Source: Fen-999 sp041480065
Lineage (GTDB): Bacteria; Pseudomonadota; Gammaproteobacteria; Burkholderiales; Rhodocyclaceae
DNA length: 64,000 bases
Reading direction: 5' to 3'
Assembly: GCA_041480065.1 (NCBI GenBank)
Contig: JBGOZF010000002.1
Location: forward strand, 82,581 to 146,580
Positions 27,451 through 35,205 of the stretch are shown piece after piece. The translations under genes and the position numbers were made by a program. Each line of letters opens with the position of its first letter. The stretch's first letter is position 1. The notes below the pieces were generated by a model. That model worked only from the letters and a program-made list of their open reading frames with translations. It was not told the DNA's origin and ran no database searches.

Positions 27451-27931
27451 CCGCGACCTTGACGGGGTCGGACTCGGCCACTTGGGGTCTGGGCTTCCGA
27501 AGCCGGAAGCCCATCTGCCCGAAGATCCGTTGGCACTGGCGTACGCCCAGGGCGACGCCATAGCGCTGGCGCAGGTGTTCGGAAAGCAGTTTGCCATCCC
27601 ACAGATGGCCAGCGAGCCCAAATGCCTCGGGGTCGCGTCGCAAGTCGCGTCCCAGCGCCGCCCGCTGTTTCGCATCCAACGTCGTCGGCCGGCCGGAACG
27701 CTCGCCTTCCCGCATACCCTCCAGCCCGTGGCTTTCGAAGCGCTTGACCCAGCGTTGTACCGTGCGCCGGTCCTCGCCGAACAACTCGGCGACCTGCTGA
27801 CAGCTTTGGCCGCCGGTCACCAGCAGCAGCCCATGCAGCCGGTGGTCGTAGCGCGACTCATCGGAACGGGCAATTTCTTGTTGAATGGCGATTCGCATCA
27901 CTTCAGGATCGGCAATTTCCAGTTTCCTCAT
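27407..27931 (-). CDS. IS630 transposase, N-terminal part (orfA)
   Basis: Encodes the helix-turn-helix DNA-binding half: SCQQVAELFGEDRRTVQRWV, then a Winged/HTH_33-type segment (GLAGHLWDGKLLSEHLRQRY). The start at 27931 has GGAGG seven bases upstream; the frame extends ten codons further with a poorer site. The frame ends in a meaningless tail after AAVKR, where the DDE half continues in the +1 frame. Full function needs a frameshift or slippage at the run TTAAAAG (27441-27447). Confidence 0.85.
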   Translation of the reverse strand: MRKLEIADPEVMRIAIQQEIARSDESRYDHRLHGLLLVTGGQSCQQVAELFGEDRRTVQRWVKRFESHGLEGMREGERSGRPTTLDAKQRAALGRDLRRDPEAFGLAGHLWDGKLLSEHLRQRYGVALGVRQCQRIFGQMGFRLRKPRPQVAESDPVKVAAVKRTGPSGKTPGH

Positions 27932-28002
27932 GACAGCACCTCCGGAACAGGGAACTGTCATCAGTATAGTTCAATAATGCGGCATTACTTATGGCGCGAT
28001 GT

Positions 28003-28680
28003 TTAACCGGTAGCCCCCCGCAGGTAGTCCTCCAGCCTGCGGCCGCCGTCGGTCGAAAAGCGCTCGGCCATTGTCTCGATGTGCGTCATGCGATCAAGCC
28101 GAAAGGTGCGGAAATCCTCGCGCAACTCGCACCACGCGCCGAGCGTCCAGGCCTCGCCCCAGAAAAACAGTCCGAGCGGCCAGACAACGCGTTCAGTGAC
28201 GACACCGTCGGCTCGCGTGTAGCCGAAGCGCAGCTTGCTCGAAGCCGCGATGGCCCGCCGCATGATCGCCAGCGGCCCGACCACCGCCGCGGGGACGTGA
28301 AAACCCGGCACCAGCAAGGCATCGCGAGTTCGATCATTCCTGAGGCGCTCGGGAAGCGCGGCCTCGATCTTCAGCAGCGCACGCTCGGCCGCCCGGCCGA
28401 GTTCCGGATCGGACCAGCCCTTGACCATGCGGCTGCCCAGTGCGAGTGCGGCAAGCTCTTCTGGGTCGAACATCAGGGGTGGAAGGTGGTAGCCACCGCG
28501 CAGAAGATAGCCGACACCGGCCTCGCCTTCGACCGGAACGCCCGAAAGGCACAGATCCGCAACGTCGCGATAGATGGTCCGCTCGGAAACTTCGAGCGCT
28601 GTAGCAAGGTCGCGTGCCGTCACCACGCGGCCACGGCCGAGCAGCAACACAATCTGAAACAGGCGATCGGCACGGCGCAT
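28003..28680 (-). CDS. WYL-domain (YafY-type) transcriptional regulator
   Basis: A 225-aa regulator. The N-terminal HTH_11/DeoR-like helix-turn-helix is VVTARDLATALEVSERTIYRDV (residues about 18-39), followed by a WYL domain with the segments FGYTRADG and WPLGLFFWGEAWTLGAWCELR. WYL domains bind small effectors or nucleic acid. The start at 28680 has AGGAG upstream. The divergent neighbour is a VOC/SnoaL gene with a perfect inverted repeat between them, suggesting local control. The stop TAA includes the IS target TA. Confidence 0.88.
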   Translation of the reverse strand: MRRADRLFQIVLLLGRGRVVTARDLATALEVSERTIYRDVADLCLSGVPVEGEAGVGYLLRGGYHLPPLMFDPEELAALALGSRMVKGWSDPELGRAAERALLKIEAALPERLRNDRTRDALLVPGFHVPAAVVGPLAIMRRAIAASSKLRFGYTRADGVVTERVVWPLGLFFWGEAWTLGAWCELREDFRTFRLDRMTHIETMAERFSTDGGRRLEDYLRGATG

Positions 28681-28742
28681 GTTTGCTCGCTCCTGACGGC
28701 ACGGTGTCAGCTTACCATTCCAGATACCGACTCCGAGGATGA

Positions 28743-28766
28743 CTACTGACACCACGCTGTCAGTAG
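28743..28766 (+). promoter_or_regulatory. Candidate operator of the WYL regulator
   Basis: CTACTGACA, a six-base spacer, then TGTCAGTAG form a perfect 9-bp inverted repeat in the 134-bp divergent region. A half-site-like GTGTCAG lies near 28705. The position, 49 bp before the VOC/SnoaL start, suits an operator for both genes. Binding is inferred, not known. Confidence 0.6.
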
Positions 28767-28814
28767 CGGTGACGGACAATGTCGTTGCCATTGACCGTCA
28801 TGAAAGGACATGCC

Positions 28815-29588
28815 ATGAACTTCGATCACCCGAGCAAGAATGAAATCTGGAACACGCTGCGCAAGCTCAACGACGCCTGGACCAAGGGAAATCCCGACGA
28901 ACTCGCCCAGTACTTCCACCCCAACATGGTCGCCATCGCAGCCACCGAGCGTCTGCGCATCGAGGGCGGCGAGGCCTGCGTCGCCTCCTGGAAGAACTTT
29001 GCCCTTGCCGCCCGCATCCACCGCTGGCAGGAAACCGAGCCGCGCATCAACCTTTACGGCGATGCGGCCGTCGTCACCTACTACTTCGACATGGCCTTCG
29101 ACATGGGCCCGCAGAAGGTCGAAATGCGCGGCCGCGACATGTTCTTCTTCGTCCGCGAGAACGGCCGCTGGCTGGCGGTCGCCGATCAGTTCTCGCCCTA
29201 TCCGCAGGCGCCGGCGACGACGCAACGGGTCATCAACTGGTTCGAGATTCCGGCCGCCGATTTCGAGCGCGCCGTCCGCTTCTACGAGAACGTCTTCGCC
29301 GTCGCCTTGAAGCGCGAGAACATGGGCGGCGGCCTGATGGGCGTCTTTCCCTACCAATGCCCGGCCACCGGCGGCGCGGTGTGCAGTGGGCCGCACTTCA
29401 CGCCCGGGCCGGCCGGCGCGATCATCTACCTCGACGGCGGCCCCGACCTCGCCGTGCCACTGGCCCGCATCGAGCCTGCCGGCGGACGAATCATCCTACC
29501 GAAGACGATCATCACCGCCGAAATCGGCTACATGGCATTATTCGTCGATACTGAAGGTAACCAGATCGGCCTGCATTCCCTGAATTGA
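28815..29588 (+). CDS. SnoaL-like plus glyoxalase (VOC) fusion protein
   Basis: A 257-aa protein in two parts. Residues about 8-130 form an NTF2/SnoaL-like ketosteroid-isomerase fold (DUF4440 style, ending RENGRWLAVADQFSPY). Residues about 138-257 are a VOC domain (WFEIPAADFERAVRFYENVF at its start and GNQIGLHS at its end). The start at 28815 has AAAGGA six bases upstream. The VOC part resembles lyase-like proteins that often sit beside YafY regulators. No substrate can be named. Its TGA overlaps the TTG start of tag. Confidence 0.82.
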   Translation: MNFDHPSKNEIWNTLRKLNDAWTKGNPDELAQYFHPNMVAIAATERLRIEGGEACVASWKNFALAARIHRWQETEPRINLYGDAAVVTYYFDMAFDMGPQKVEMRGRDMFFFVRENGRWLAVADQFSPYPQAPATTQRVINWFEIPAADFERAVRFYENVFAVALKRENMGGGLMGVFPYQCPATGGAVCSGPHFTPGPAGAIIYLDGGPDLAVPLARIEPAGGRIILPKTIITAEIGYMALFVDTEGNQIGLHSLN

Positions 29589-30172
29589 CACCCACGAACC
29601 CCGCCTCGCCTGAACTCGTCCGATGCCCCTGGTGCGGGAACGATCCGCTCTACGTCGCCTACCACGACGACGAATGGGGCGTGCCCTGCCACGACGACCG
29701 CAAGCTGTTCGAGTTCCTGATTCTGGAAGGCGCCCAGGCCGGGCTGTCCTGGATCACGATCCTGCGCAAGCGCGAGAACTATCGCCGCACGCTCGATGGC
29801 TTCGATGCGGAACGCATCGCGCGCTACGACGAGAACGACATGGCGCGCCTGATGGCCGATCCCGGTATCGTCCGCAATCGGCTCAAAATCGCCGCCACTA
29901 TCGCCAACGCCCGCTGTATCGTCGAAACGCGCGAACGCTTCGGCTCCTTCGATGCTTATCTCTGGCGCTTCGCCGATGGCCGGCCACGCAGAAATGCCTG
30001 GCGATCGCTGGCCGAGGTTCCGGCCGAGACCCCCGAATCGCGTGCGCTATCCAAGGATCTGCTGGCCCAAGGCTACAAGTTTGTCGGCCCGACCATTTGT
30101 TATGCTCTAATGCAGGCCGTTGGCATGGTCGATGATCACCTCATATCGTGCCATCGACACGGTGCCTCCTGA
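29585..30172 (+). CDS. tag: DNA-3-methyladenine glycosylase I (Tag)
   Basis: A 195-aa base-excision repair enzyme that removes 3-methyladenine from DNA. Family landmarks are RCPW near the N-terminus, AYHDDEWGVP, LFEFLILEGAQAGLSW and the C-terminal HLxxCHRH; the Cys and His residues at both ends form the Zn site known in E. coli Tag. The start is a TTG inside the stop of the upstream gene (TTGA), the only start codon near the conserved beginning. The two genes are translationally coupled, which is unusual for tag. Confidence 0.93.
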   Translation: MTPTNPASPELVRCPWCGNDPLYVAYHDDEWGVPCHDDRKLFEFLILEGAQAGLSWITILRKRENYRRTLDGFDAERIARYDENDMARLMADPGIVRNRLKIAATIANARCIVETRERFGSFDAYLWRFADGRPRRNAWRSLAEVPAETPESRALSKDLLAQGYKFVGPTICYALMQAVGMVDDHLISCHRHGAS

Positions 30173-30273
30173 ATCCAGGCCGCCATCGCACGTTTGACCT
30201 GCATCAACGAATGGACCCATATATCGGAATATAAGTAAGTAGCGTTTTTCTAACAGGTGAATGGGGGTTTGCC

Positions 30274-30819
30274 ATGTTGAAGATAATCGCCGCCTTCCTT
30301 GGGGGCATCGTCTTTACCGCTGTACTCGCCTGGAACATGATGGGGGGCCTCATGTTCAACGAACGGGTCAGTCCGTTCGGCGTCGAGGAAACCGTCGCCC
30401 GCATCCAGCACAACATCCAGGACACCGGAAACGGCTGGGCGCTTTCAGGCCTTCGCAACCCGGCGCGCGCCGTCCAGGCCGACGGCGGCAACACCCTGCC
30501 GGTGATGATGGTCGAGGCATGCAGCACGCGCTACTCGAAACCCATCCTCAACGAGGACGCCGTCCGCTTCCTCTCCATCCTGATGCCCTGCAAGATCTCC
30601 GTCTACAAGAAGAACGACGGCAAGGTCTACATCGGCACCATGAACGCCGGGCTGATGGGCAAGATGTTCGGCCCACTGGTCGGCGACATCATGGGCCAGG
30701 TGGCCCAGGATCAGCAGAAGTTCCTGATCATGGACCCGAACAAGCCGGCGCCACCGATGGTCCTGCCCAAGGCGGGCGGTGAAGGCGGTGGTGGTGGTGG
30801 TGGTGGCGGCGGCTGCTGA
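30274..30819 (+). CDS. DUF302-family protein with polyglycine-cysteine tail
   Basis: A 181-aa protein with an N-terminal membrane helix (residues about 3-25) and a DUF302-like domain (FGVEETVARIQ, then a C-S-T-R-Y segment and FLSILMPCKISVYKK). It ends GEGGGGGGGGGGC, a run of ten glycines closed by Cys. The tail is coded by a GGT/GGC triplet repeat (30785-30816). It stands 27 bp before the octahaem cytochrome gene and is probably co-transcribed. DUF302 proteins often accompany sulfur-oxidation or YeeE genes, from general knowledge. The reaction is unknown; the terminal Cys could bind a metal or a sulfur group. Confidence 0.75.
   Translation: MLKIIAAFLGGIVFTAVLAWNMMGGLMFNERVSPFGVEETVARIQHNIQDTGNGWALSGLRNPARAVQADGGNTLPVMMVEACSTRYSKPILNEDAVRFLSILMPCKISVYKKNDGKVYIGTMNAGLMGKMFGPLVGDIMGQVAQDQQKFLIMDPNKPAPPMVLPKAGGEGGGGGGGGGGC
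30785..30816 (+). repeat. GGT/GGC triplet repeat
   Basis: A short in-frame run of GGT and GGC triplets encodes the polyglycine tail of the DUF302 protein. Slippage by whole triplets would change tail length without breaking the frame. Confidence 0.8.
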
Positions 30820-30846
30820 CACATCGGCAACAGGAAGGGGGACACC

Positions 30847-32520
30847 ATGAAACGGAACACCATCCTCGGTGCGGGGTTGGCTTCGCTGCTGGTCATCTTC
30901 GGCGCCGCGAGCGCAACCGATGCACCGGCACCGGCAGCGCCTGCGCAGCCGGCAGCCAAGCAAACGCGACAACCCAGTTCGGTCGAGCTTCGCGCCGCGC
31001 GCACGACTGCCGACCACAGCAAATTCAAGGAACTGCAACAGGACTTCAAAACCGGCCCGGAGGTTACCAAGGCCTGCCTTTCCTGCCACACGGAGGCAGC
31101 CAAGCAGCTCCACAAGACCAAGCACTGGACCTGGGAGTGGCTCAACCCGGAAAACAACCAGAAGTTGGGCAAGAAGAACGTCATCAACAACTTCTGCACT
31201 GCGGTGCCATCCAACTACGCCTTCTGCACCGCCTGTCACATCGGCTACGGCTGGCGCGACAACAACTTCGACTTCACGTCGGAAACCAACGTCGATTGCC
31301 TGGTGTGCCACGACACCACCGGCGACTACAAGAAGCTCCCGGGGCTTGCCGGTCACCCCGCCTACGAGCAGATCGAGTTTCCGCCGAAATCCGGCAAGAT
31401 GGTGCCGGCGGTGGACCTCCAGGACATCGCGCAGAAGGTCGGTGCGACCAGCCGCGCCACTTGCGGCGCCTGCCACTTCCTGGGCGGCGGCGGCGATGCA
31501 GTGAAGCACGGCGATCTCGACACCTCGCTGAAAAATCCGAAGCGCTACCTCGATGTGCACATGGACGCCAACGGGCTCAACTTCAGTTGCGGCACCTGCC
31601 ACGCGACCAAGGGCCACAACATCCCCGGCAGCCGCTACACGCCTACGGCCAGGGACACCATCAAGACGCATATCCGCGGCAAGGTGGATGACTCCAACCC
31701 CTCGACCTGCCAGTCCTGCCACGGCCAGAAGCCGCACAAGGACGACAGCATCATCACCGCCAAGCTCAACGAGCACACCGACAAGCTCGCCTGCCAGACC
31801 TGCCACATCCCGCAATTCGCGCGCGGCAACAAGCCGACCAAGATGACCTGGGACTGGTCCACGGCCGGCAAGCTCAAGGACGGCAAGCCCTTCACGATCA
31901 AGGACAGCGCCGGGCACGACTCCTACGCCACCATCAAGGGCAACTTCACCTATGAATCGGACGTGATACCCCAATACCGATGGATCAACGGCAAGGTGAA
32001 GTACACCCTGCTCGGCGATCCGGTGAATGTCGGTGGCGTCACCGAAATCAACCACTACTATGGCGGCCCCGACGATGGCCAGTCGCGCATCTGGCCGGTC
32101 AAGGTCTTCCGTGGCAAGCAGCCCTTCGACGTGGAAACCAAGTCGCTGCTGGTACCGCATACTGCGGTGGGCTACGGCGAGAAGGACGATTCTGCCTACT
32201 GGCAGAACTTCAAGTGGGATGCAGCGCTCAAGGCCGGGGCGGAAGCGGTCGGCCGGCCGTTCGGCGGCAAGTTCGACTTTGCCGCAACCGAGATGACATG
32301 GCCGATCACGCACATGGTGGCACCGAAGGAAGACGCCCTCACCTGCACCCAATGCCATAGCAGGAGCGGACGTCTCCAGAATGTCAAGGGCATCTACATG
32401 CCGGGCCGCGACAGCACCCGCTGGCTCGACATACTCGGTTGGCTGGGGGCACTGGGCACGCTGGTCGGCGTGCTGGGACACGGCGCGCTGCGCGTCTATC
32501 TGGCCAGAAAGCGGGGTTAA
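30847..32520 (+). CDS. Octaheme tetrathionate reductase-family cytochrome c (Otr-like)
   Basis: A 557-aa exported cytochrome with eight CxxCH motifs (CLSCH, CTACH, CLVCH, CGACH, CGTCH, CQSCH, CQTCH, CTQCH). The spacing and the TKHWTWEW and FCTAVPSNYAFCTACH segments mark the Otr family. Otr of Shewanella reduces tetrathionate, nitrite and hydroxylamine in vitro; its role in vivo is unsettled. Residues 1-23 are a signal peptide, followed by a Pro/Ala linker. A C-terminal helix (WLDILGWLGALGTLVGVLGH) ends in basic residues, so it is membrane-held, unlike soluble Otr. The cytochrome b gene follows four bases later. In this sulfur island it probably turns over tetrathionate or thiosulfate; direction unknown. 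Confidence 0.92.
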   Translation: MKRNTILGAGLASLLVIFGAASATDAPAPAAPAQPAAKQTRQPSSVELRAARTTADHSKFKELQQDFKTGPEVTKACLSCHTEAAKQLHKTKHWTWEWLNPENNQKLGKKNVINNFCTAVPSNYAFCTACHIGYGWRDNNFDFTSETNVDCLVCHDTTGDYKKLPGLAGHPAYEQIEFPPKSGKMVPAVDLQDIAQKVGATSRATCGACHFLGGGGDAVKHGDLDTSLKNPKRYLDVHMDANGLNFSCGTCHATKGHNIPGSRYTPTARDTIKTHIRGKVDDSNPSTCQSCHGQKPHKDDSIITAKLNEHTDKLACQTCHIPQFARGNKPTKMTWDWSTAGKLKDGKPFTIKDSAGHDSYATIKGNFTYESDVIPQYRWINGKVKYTLLGDPVNVGGVTEINHYYGGPDDGQSRIWPVKVFRGKQPFDVETKSLLVPHTAVGYGEKDDSAYWQNFKWDAALKAGAEAVGRPFGGKFDFAATEMTWPITHMVAPKEDALTCTQCHSRSGRLQNVKGIYMPGRDSTRWLDILGWLGALGTLVGVLGHGALRVYLARKRG

Positions 32521-32524
32521 CATC

Positions 32525-33160
32525 ATGTCCGGACCAAGCACCAAGATCTACGTCTTCAAGCGCTTCGAGCGTTTCTGGCACTGGTCGCAGGCTGCGCTGA
32601 TCATCTTCCTGCTGATCACCGGCTTCGAGATCCACGGCGCCTACGCCAACTTCGGCTTCAAGTCGGCAGTCCGTTACCACGTCATCACCGCCTGGACGCT
32701 TGTCGGGCTATGGGTGTTCGCGATCTTCTGGCACCTGACCACCGGCGAATGGAAGCAGTACATCCCGACCATGCAGAAGGTAGAAGCCATGATCCGGTAC
32801 TACCTGACCGGCATCTTCACCGACGCGCCGCATCCCTTCCGCGCCACTCGCCTGAAGAAGCACAACCCGCTGCAACGGCTGGCCTACCTGGGCGTGCTGC
32901 TCTTCATCAGCCCGATGATCTGGGTTTCAGGCTGGTTCTACATCTTCTACGGCAACTGGAAGGACTGGGGCTGGGACAAGTACCTGGCCCTGGAATGGGT
33001 CGCCTTCTTCCACACCATGGCGGCCTTCATGATGCTGATTTTCTTGATCGCCCACTTGTACCTGACTACCGCGGGCCACACGCCGACTTCCCACATCAAG
33101 GCCATGCTTACCGGCTGGGAGGAAGTCGACGCAGAAGAACCCGTGGAGCAGAAGTCCTAA
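32525..33160 (+). CDS. Cytochrome b partner of the octaheme cytochrome
   Basis: A 211-aa membrane protein with four helices and b-haem histidines in FERFWHWSQ, the VRYHVITAW helix, FWHLTTGEW and the FFHTMAAF...IAHLYL helix. It belongs to the diheme cytochrome b561/formate dehydrogenase gamma type. It starts four bases after the octahaem gene, so the two probably form one quinone-linked complex. It is shorter than and not closely similar to the cytochromes b of region 1. The last 60 bases of this gene have an imperfect copy at 44426-44488. Confidence 0.9.
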   Translation: MSGPSTKIYVFKRFERFWHWSQAALIIFLLITGFEIHGAYANFGFKSAVRYHVITAWTLVGLWVFAIFWHLTTGEWKQYIPTMQKVEAMIRYYLTGIFTDAPHPFRATRLKKHNPLQRLAYLGVLLFISPMIWVSGWFYIFYGNWKDWGWDKYLALEWVAFFHTMAAFMMLIFLIAHLYLTTAGHTPTSHIKAMLTGWEEVDAEEPVEQKS

Positions 33161-33211
33161 GGAGTATTTCTTGAGCGGGGGAAGGCAATTGATACTTCGG
33201 GAGCCAATTCC

Positions 33212-33619
33212 ATGAACTTGTCTTTGCAGCGAGTCATACGTTTGTCGGTTTTCGCGGCGCTGGCGATCACCAGCTTTGCCGTCAGCGCCTACGAGGGAGA
33301 TCTCAAGCGTGGCCGACTGTATTTCCGGCAGATCTGCACCACCTGCCACCAGACGGCGCTGGGCAAGCCGATCCCGCCCAACGAGCGGCTCAAGGCCGAG
33401 TGGGCGGCGTACATCAAGGCCGACAAGCACGACAAGACCGGCAAGACCAATGCGTCGGTGAAGTACTTCACCGCCAAGGCCTATCGGGAAACGATCAAGG
33501 GCAGCAACAAAGCGGCCGAGAAACTGCTCAACGCCAACGATGCCGAGCTCTACGCCGACGTGCAGGCCTGGCTGCAGTACAGCGCCAAGGACTCCGACAA
33601 TCCTTCCGGTTGCCAGTAG
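33212..33619 (+). CDS. Small monoheme cytochrome c
   Basis: A 135-aa exported protein with a signal peptide ending near VSA-Y and one CxxCH (CTTCH, residues about 42-46). The motif GDLKRGRLYFRQICTTCHQTALG resembles class I c-type cytochromes, with a helical remainder. A candidate distal ligand Met is not evident. GGGAG precedes the start. It stands between the Otr-like pair and the YeeE transporter and probably carries electrons to or from the octahaem cytochrome. Confidence 0.85.
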   Translation: MNLSLQRVIRLSVFAALAITSFAVSAYEGDLKRGRLYFRQICTTCHQTALGKPIPPNERLKAEWAAYIKADKHDKTGKTNASVKYFTAKAYRETIKGSNKAAEKLLNANDAELYADVQAWLQYSAKDSDNPSGCQ

Positions 33620-33645
33620 CCGGCCGGCATACAAGGAGGGGCATC

Positions 33646-34917
33646 ATGAGCAATGACACCGCGTCCGGCGGACTGGTCGCTCGCCTGTCCGCCTCGGCCT
33701 TTGCCGAGGGATTGCGCAAGGACTACCAGGAGATCTTCGTCGAACAGTGGTCGCCCTACGTGGGAGCAATCCTGCTGGTGGCGGTCCTGGCCGCGCTGAT
33801 GATCACCGGCCAGTTCTGGGGCATCTTCGGCGGCCTCAAACTCTGGGGGGACTGGTTCAACAACGCCATCGGGCTCGGACCGCTGCTCGGCGTCAAGCCC
33901 GAGTTGGAAAGCCCGCTTTCGCATCGGATGTCCCTGATGAATGCGGCGCTGATTCTCGGTTCGTTCGCCGCGGCCTTGTTGTCGAGACAGTTCGCGTTGA
34001 ACCGGGCGCCGAAGCTCGAATACGTCTGGGGCGCGCTCGGCGGCACCTTCATGGGCGTCGGCGCGTCGCTGGCGGGAGGCTGCACGACCGGGGGCTTCTT
34101 CACGCCGATAGTGCATTCATCGCCGGCTGGCTGGGCGATGTGGGCGGGCCTGCTGATCGGCGCAATCATCGGCCTCAAGCTCCTGCTATGGACGCTGGAC
34201 AACATCACCTGGGGAATGGCCGCGCATGTCAGTAACGGCGAATCGACACTGCGGCCGTGGTATCCGCTTTTCGGCCTTGCCGTGCTGGTGGCGGTCGGCT
34301 GGTGGGCGACATCCTGGGCGACCTCAGGCGACGCGAAGCTTGCCTCGCGAGCCATTCTGATCCTGGTCGGCCTGGGCATGGGCTTCATCATGCAGCGTGC
34401 CCGCATCTGTTTCGCCCGCGCGTTTCGCGAGCCCTTCATGACCGCCGAAGGAGACATGACCAAGGCCATCATTCTGGCCCTGGCGCTGGCGATCCCACTG
34501 GCGGCCGTGCTGTTCGAAAAGAAAGTGATAGACCCGTTCATCGGCATACCCCCCACCTTCTGGGCAGGTTCGCTGAGCGGCGGCATCGTCTTCGGCATCG
34601 GCATGGTCTTCGCTGGAGGCTGCGCCTCTGGCACCTTGTGGCGCATGGGCGAAGGGCATCTCAAACTCTGGGTGGCCGGTTTCTTCTTCGCCTGGGGCGC
34701 GTCGAGTTTCTCGGCCTTCGTGCGCCGCTGGGATCTGCTGACGCCTGAGCAAAACCTCGACACAATGCTCGACGAAACCAAGATGGGTGCGCAGGTGTAT
34801 CTGCCGCAGACGCTAGACAACTGGGGCTGGACGCTGCTGATCAGCTTTGGCATTCTGCTCCTCTGGTACCTGCTCGTGCGCTACAACGAATCAACGGAGC
34901 GCTTTACCGTCCTCTGA
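33646..34917 (+). CDS. YeeE/YedE-family sulfur-compound transporter
   Basis: A 423-aa polytopic protein with two YeeE/YedE repeats. Each has a GGC motif (SLAGGCTTGG near residue 145, FAGGCASG near 325), and QRARICFARAFRE lies between. In characterised members (TsuA) conserved cysteines conduct thiosulfate across the membrane. The start at 33646 is fixed by AAGGAGG; the frame is open further upstream over the cytochrome c gene. It closes the DUF302-octahaem-cytochrome b-cytochrome c series. Uptake of thiosulfate or a persulfide carrier substrate for the TusA/DsrE system next door is inferred. Confidence 0.9.
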   Translation: MSNDTASGGLVARLSASAFAEGLRKDYQEIFVEQWSPYVGAILLVAVLAALMITGQFWGIFGGLKLWGDWFNNAIGLGPLLGVKPELESPLSHRMSLMNAALILGSFAAALLSRQFALNRAPKLEYVWGALGGTFMGVGASLAGGCTTGGFFTPIVHSSPAGWAMWAGLLIGAIIGLKLLLWTLDNITWGMAAHVSNGESTLRPWYPLFGLAVLVAVGWWATSWATSGDAKLASRAILILVGLGMGFIMQRARICFARAFREPFMTAEGDMTKAIILALALAIPLAAVLFEKKVIDPFIGIPPTFWAGSLSGGIVFGIGMVFAGGCASGTLWRMGEGHLKLWVAGFFFAWGASSFSAFVRRWDLLTPEQNLDTMLDETKMGAQVYLPQTLDNWGWTLLISFGILLLWYLLVRYNESTERFTVL

Positions 34918-34940
34918 AGGTTCCGGCATTCAGAATGAAC

Positions 34941-34962
34941 ACGGCCCGCCGAAGCCGGCCGT
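34941..34962 (+). terminator. Weak hairpin after YeeE gene
   Basis: ACGGCC, ten bases, then GGCCGT form a stem downstream of the transporter stop, followed by CTGGTCTTCTT. The stem is short and the T-tract broken, so this is a tentative terminator. Confidence 0.35.
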
Positions 34963-34974
34963 CTGGTCTTCTTA

Positions 34975-35175
34975 GGTTTGTAACTACCACCAAAAGTCGA
35001 GTCGTACGCCGCAATCAACCAGTAGCAGGAAGACTGACTTGTGCTTATAGCCTGAGTCTGAAGCGAGGTTGAGTTGGCGGTCTGGCCGCCGTAGTTACCA
35101 ATTACCGTCCAACTTGGCGACTTCAACGCGCCATAGTTGGTCTTGGTAAGGTGACAAAGCCGCGTGACAAAGAGT
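34975..35175 (-). pseudogene. Possible decayed secreted-protein fragment
   Basis: The minus strand between the convergent transporter and regulator genes has an open frame of better composition than its surroundings, reading KSPSWTVIGNYGG and then SSCYWLIAAYDSTFGG. It has no start with a ribosome site, no signal peptide and no sorting signal, so it would be a remnant of a surface protein. This part of the 288-bp gap is less GC-rich than the neighbours. The call is weak. Confidence 0.25.
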
Positions 35176-35205
35176 GCGTCACTCGGTCGAGAAGGCCCCG
35201 CTAAC

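Larger units (their letters stand above)
26882..28003 (-). mobile_element. IS630-family insertion sequence
   Basis: A 1122-bp element with imperfect 30-bp terminal inverted repeats (25 of 30 match). The ends read AACATAGCGTC on the left and, reversed, AACATCGCGCC on the right; an 11-base identical core TAATGCCGCAT lies in both. It is flanked by TA on both sides (26880-26881 and 28004-28005), the target duplication expected of IS630/Tc1. It carries two overlapping minus-strand frames for one transposase. It sits between kup and the WYL regulator, leaving both intact. Confidence 0.93.

Noticed and set aside
30445..32544. 699-aa open frame on the minus strand
   Set aside because: It is antisense to the octahaem and DUF302 genes, whose CxxCH motifs and ribosome sites are clear; its composition is typical of a GC-rich shadow frame.
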